7,738 bases of DNA from an uncultured bacterium (GTDB taxonomy: Bacteria; Bacillota; Clostridia; Lachnospirales; Lachnospiraceae): assembly GCA_946061355.1 (NCBI GenBank), contig CAMGRE010000116.1:1-7738 (forward strand). Direction: 5' to 3'. Made by a program: the position numbers and the translations under genes. Shown one piece after another: positions 5,706 to 7,738 of the stretch. Under the pieces are notes generated by a model. The model was given only the letters and a program-made list of their open reading frames with translations. It was not told where the DNA came from and did not search any database. Positions within the stretch are counted from its first letter, which is position 1. Each line of letters begins with the position of its first letter.

Positions 5706-7313
5706 CTATTTCTGCTTAATATAACCGAAGTAGAAGTTACCGCAGTAGTAAACGAGTCCGTCATAACAGTCCGCATCGAACAGATAGGAATTCTGCTGAT
5801 GGAACAGAGGCACAATCGCTATCTCGTCTGCAAGGATATCCTCGCACTTCGCATAATTCTCCCACTGAGTCTTTACGTCAGCACTGCTGATTGCCGCATT
5901 GTATGCTGCATCATAATCCGCACTTGCAAAACCGGAATCAGATACGCCGCTCACACATGTATACATCATATTGGAGATATCCGGATAATCCATGAACCAT
6001 CCGAAATAAGCGATGTCGTAATCCTGCTCCTGTCTCTGTGCAAAGAAGGAATCCACGATCTCAACCGTTACGGAATCAATGCCGAGCACCTCTTTCCAGT
6101 CGCTGACGATCGCCTCTGCGATCTCTTTTCTGCCATCGTTGTTTACGATATAAGTAAGTGCCGGGAATCCTGCACCGTCCGCATAACCTGCATCTGCAAG
6201 AAGCTTCTTTGCTTCCTCACAGTTTGCTGTATAATCAGCCTCGTCTACCGAGAACCACGGTGTCACAGTTGTATTGAATTCTTTGCCTGACTCATCGGTA
6301 AGTCCTGAAGGTGCATACGTTGTAGCAAGCTCATCGCCGAGATTTCTGATGGAAACCAGTCTGTTTCTGTCGATGGCAAGTGACAGAGCCTTCCTCACAT
6401 TGGCATTCTTCAGTACCTCAGGACCTTTGTCGCCTACGTTAAACATTGTGCAGTAAGTGTTGTATCCGGAAGCAAACTGCAGCGCCTCCAGATTTCCCTC
6501 CTCGGGATAAGAATCGGAATAGATGATATCTCCGCTCTCAAAGGAAGCCAACATGGTAGAGGTATCTGTCATAACCTGCCATGTAATCTCCTTTGCCGTA
6601 ATGGATGCAGCATCATAATAATCCTCTCTCGCCTTCATCACAACAGACTCCTGATGTGTCCAGTCTGTCATCTCGTAAGCTCCGTTGTAAACCGCCTTGT
6701 CGGGATCCGTTGCGTAAGCATCACCGTTTGCTTCCACGTAATCCTGTCTTACCGGATATGTGGAAGGAAATGCCAGAACGCTCGGGAGATAAGCACAGGG
6801 ATACGCAAGCTTCACTACAATTGTCTTGTCATCCGGCGCTTCACTGCCTGCCACCATGTTCAGCAGATCACAGTAATCGTTTGCAGCCTCTTTCAGATAC
6901 TGCCATCCATAGATGAAATCTGCTGATGTCACAGGCTGTCCGTCAGACCATGTGATATCATCTCTCAGAGTAAAGGTATATGTCAAACCGTCATCACTGA
7001 CCTGCACATCCGATGCCTGCCCGAGAACCACATTGCCTTCCTGATCCAGCTTGTATAAACCTTCAAACAGATGACGGCATGCGGAAAGTCCCTCCAGAGT
7101 AGCTGTCTTTGCGGTATCCAATACCATGGCATCCTCACTGCCGCCGCACACAGAAATGGCAAGGCCTTCCCCGGATGCTGCTCCCGCATCCTCTCCGCCT
7201 TCCGCACTCTCCGATGCAGAGCCGGCATCACCGGCTGATGATGAACCGCAGCCTGCCAGCAGACCTGCCGTCACGCAGATACACAGCAACACACTCAACA
7301 ACTTTTTCTTCAT
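5706..7313 (-). CDS. oppA: OppA-type oligopeptide ABC transporter substrate-binding lipoprotein
   Basis: The 535-residue protein is a family 5 extracellular solute-binding protein. Its N-terminus is a lipoprotein signal: MKKK, a hydrophobic core, then the lipobox LLAGC with C22 as the lipidated residue. A flexible Ser/Ala/Gly/Glu linker covers about 23-50. The mature domain has typical OppA features: LFEGLYKLDQEG (82-93), LRDDITWSDGQPVTSADF (116-133), YNGAYEMTDW (209-218), NVRKALSLAIDR (305-316) and GWFMDYPD (438-445). It would sit on the outer face of the membrane and pass peptides to the Opp permease. Ten cysteines remain in the mature part, unusual for an exported protein and in keeping with an anaerobe. 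The start is firm: AGGAGGA lies 7 nt before the ATG. It follows oppC by 51 bp of AT-rich sequence, so it is probably in the same operon. The ligand cannot be read from sequence; the downstream peptidases suggest murein peptides. Confidence 0.94.
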   Translation of the reverse strand: MKKKLLSVLLCICVTAGLLAGCGSSSAGDAGSASESAEGGEDAGAASGEGLAISVCGGSEDAMVLDTAKTATLEGLSACRHLFEGLYKLDQEGNVVLGQASDVQVSDDGLTYTFTLRDDITWSDGQPVTSADFIYGWQYLKEAANDYCDLLNMVAGSEAPDDKTIVVKLAYPCAYLPSVLAFPSTYPVRQDYVEANGDAYATDPDKAVYNGAYEMTDWTHQESVVMKAREDYYDAASITAKEITWQVMTDTSTMLASFESGDIIYSDSYPEEGNLEALQFASGYNTYCTMFNVGDKGPEVLKNANVRKALSLAIDRNRLVSIRNLGDELATTYAPSGLTDESGKEFNTTVTPWFSVDEADYTANCEEAKKLLADAGYADGAGFPALTYIVNNDGRKEIAEAIVSDWKEVLGIDSVTVEIVDSFFAQRQEQDYDIAYFGWFMDYPDISNMMYTCVSGVSDSGFASADYDAAYNAAISSADVKTQWENYAKCEDILADEIAIVPLFHQQNSYLFDADCYDGLVYYCGNFYFGYIKQK

Positions 7314-7364
7314 AATGTTTTCCTCCTGTTTTCAATTTAATTTATATGAAAAATGCTATATAAA

Positions 7365-7738
7365 TTACTTCTTCATCTTGGGATCCAGAGCGTCTCTCAA
7401 TCCGTCTCCGAAGAGATTGAACGCAAGGATGATCAGGCTGATGATCATCGCCGGAAAAACCATTCTGTAAGGACATGTCGTAATGCTGTCCAGCGCATCC
7501 GAGGTCAGGGAACCCAGACTGGCCATGGGCGCCGACACACCGATTCCTAAAAAGCTTAAGAACGCCTCCGTAAAGATTGCGGAAGGGATCTGCAGCATGA
7601 CCGTCGCGATCAGCTGACCGATGCAGTTCGGCAGCAGATGCTCTTTGATGAGCCTCCTCTTTCCCGCTCCCAGCGCTCTCGCCGCCGTCACATATTCCAT
7701 CTCCTTGAGCTGCAGTACCTGTCCCCTGACAATCCTCG
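7365..7738 (-). CDS. oppC: Oligopeptide ABC transporter permease OppC, C-terminal part
   Basis: The gene runs off the right edge; the last 123 residues are visible up to a TAA stop. The open frame continues upstream of the first internal Met as RIVRGQVLQLKEMEYVTAARALGAG, the classic start of the EAA loop of DppC/OppC-type permeases. The loop continues as GKRRLIKEHLLPN, which docks on the ATPase subunit. Next come LQIPSAIFTEAFLSFLGIGV and MASLGSLTSDAL, a final membrane segment (about FPAMIISLIILAFNLFGDGL), and the family's usual ending GLRDALDPK. It forms half of the membrane channel for peptide import. oppA follows directly, so the ATPase genes oppD and oppF must lie upstream, outside the window, or elsewhere. 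The family is certain; OppC rather than DppC is inferred from the adjacent OppA-type binding protein. Confidence 0.93.
   Translation of the reverse strand, partial: RIVRGQVLQLKEMEYVTAARALGAGKRRLIKEHLLPNCIGQLIATVMLQIPSAIFTEAFLSFLGIGVSAPMASLGSLTSDALDSITTCPYRMVFPAMIISLIILAFNLFGDGLRDALDPKMKK

Noticed and set aside
7341..7363. TTATAT...ATATAA inverted repeat between oppC and oppA
   Set aside because: The stem is six A/T pairs only, too weak to be a terminator, and such matches are common in AT-rich gaps.

Overview
The window looks like part of a chromosome from an anaerobic, gut-type Firmicute, most likely Lachnospiraceae or close Clostridia. This is inferred from strong AGGAGG-type ribosome binding sites, a class A RNase P RNA, Clostridia-like protein families and roughly 50% G+C over most of the window. 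All complete genes lie on the minus strand, so transcription runs from the right end to the left. The only plus-strand gene is a fragment at the far left. It is clearly more AT-rich (about 36% G+C) and converges on the last minus-strand gene at a shared hairpin.

Right half (7738 to about 3690, minus strand): a peptide-uptake and peptide-processing block. It holds the 3' end of oppC (permease), a complete oppA-type lipoprotein, a class A beta-lactamase-like SxxK serine hydrolase with no signal peptide, and an SH3b-SH3b-NlpC/P60 cysteine peptidase of the YkfC type, also without a signal peptide. The last two genes overlap by ATGA. A series of hairpins separates oppA from the two hydrolases. The most economical reading is import of cell-wall (murein) peptides followed by trimming in the cytoplasm. 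This resembles the Bacillus ykf/dpp system, but an SxxK enzyme sits where an LD-carboxypeptidase might be expected.

Middle (about 3690 to 2020): rnpB, the RNase P RNA, has its own extended -10 promoter. hemL (glutamate-1-semialdehyde aminomutase, the tetrapyrrole precursor enzyme) follows only about 30 nt later, with no convincing terminator between them.

Left (1939 to 279): a YczE-family membrane protein and a YghZ/Gpr-type aldo-keto reductase overlap by ATGA and are probably translationally coupled. A bulged 13-bp hairpin at 204-255 closes this unit and the convergent plus-strand gene, whose C-terminal end resembles OB-fold tRNA_anti-like proteins.

No mobile element, CRISPR array, tRNA or rRNA was seen. 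The best candidate for something under-described is the SxxK hydrolase + YkfC pair tied to a peptide transporter, together with the structured RNA between the transporter gene and the enzymes.
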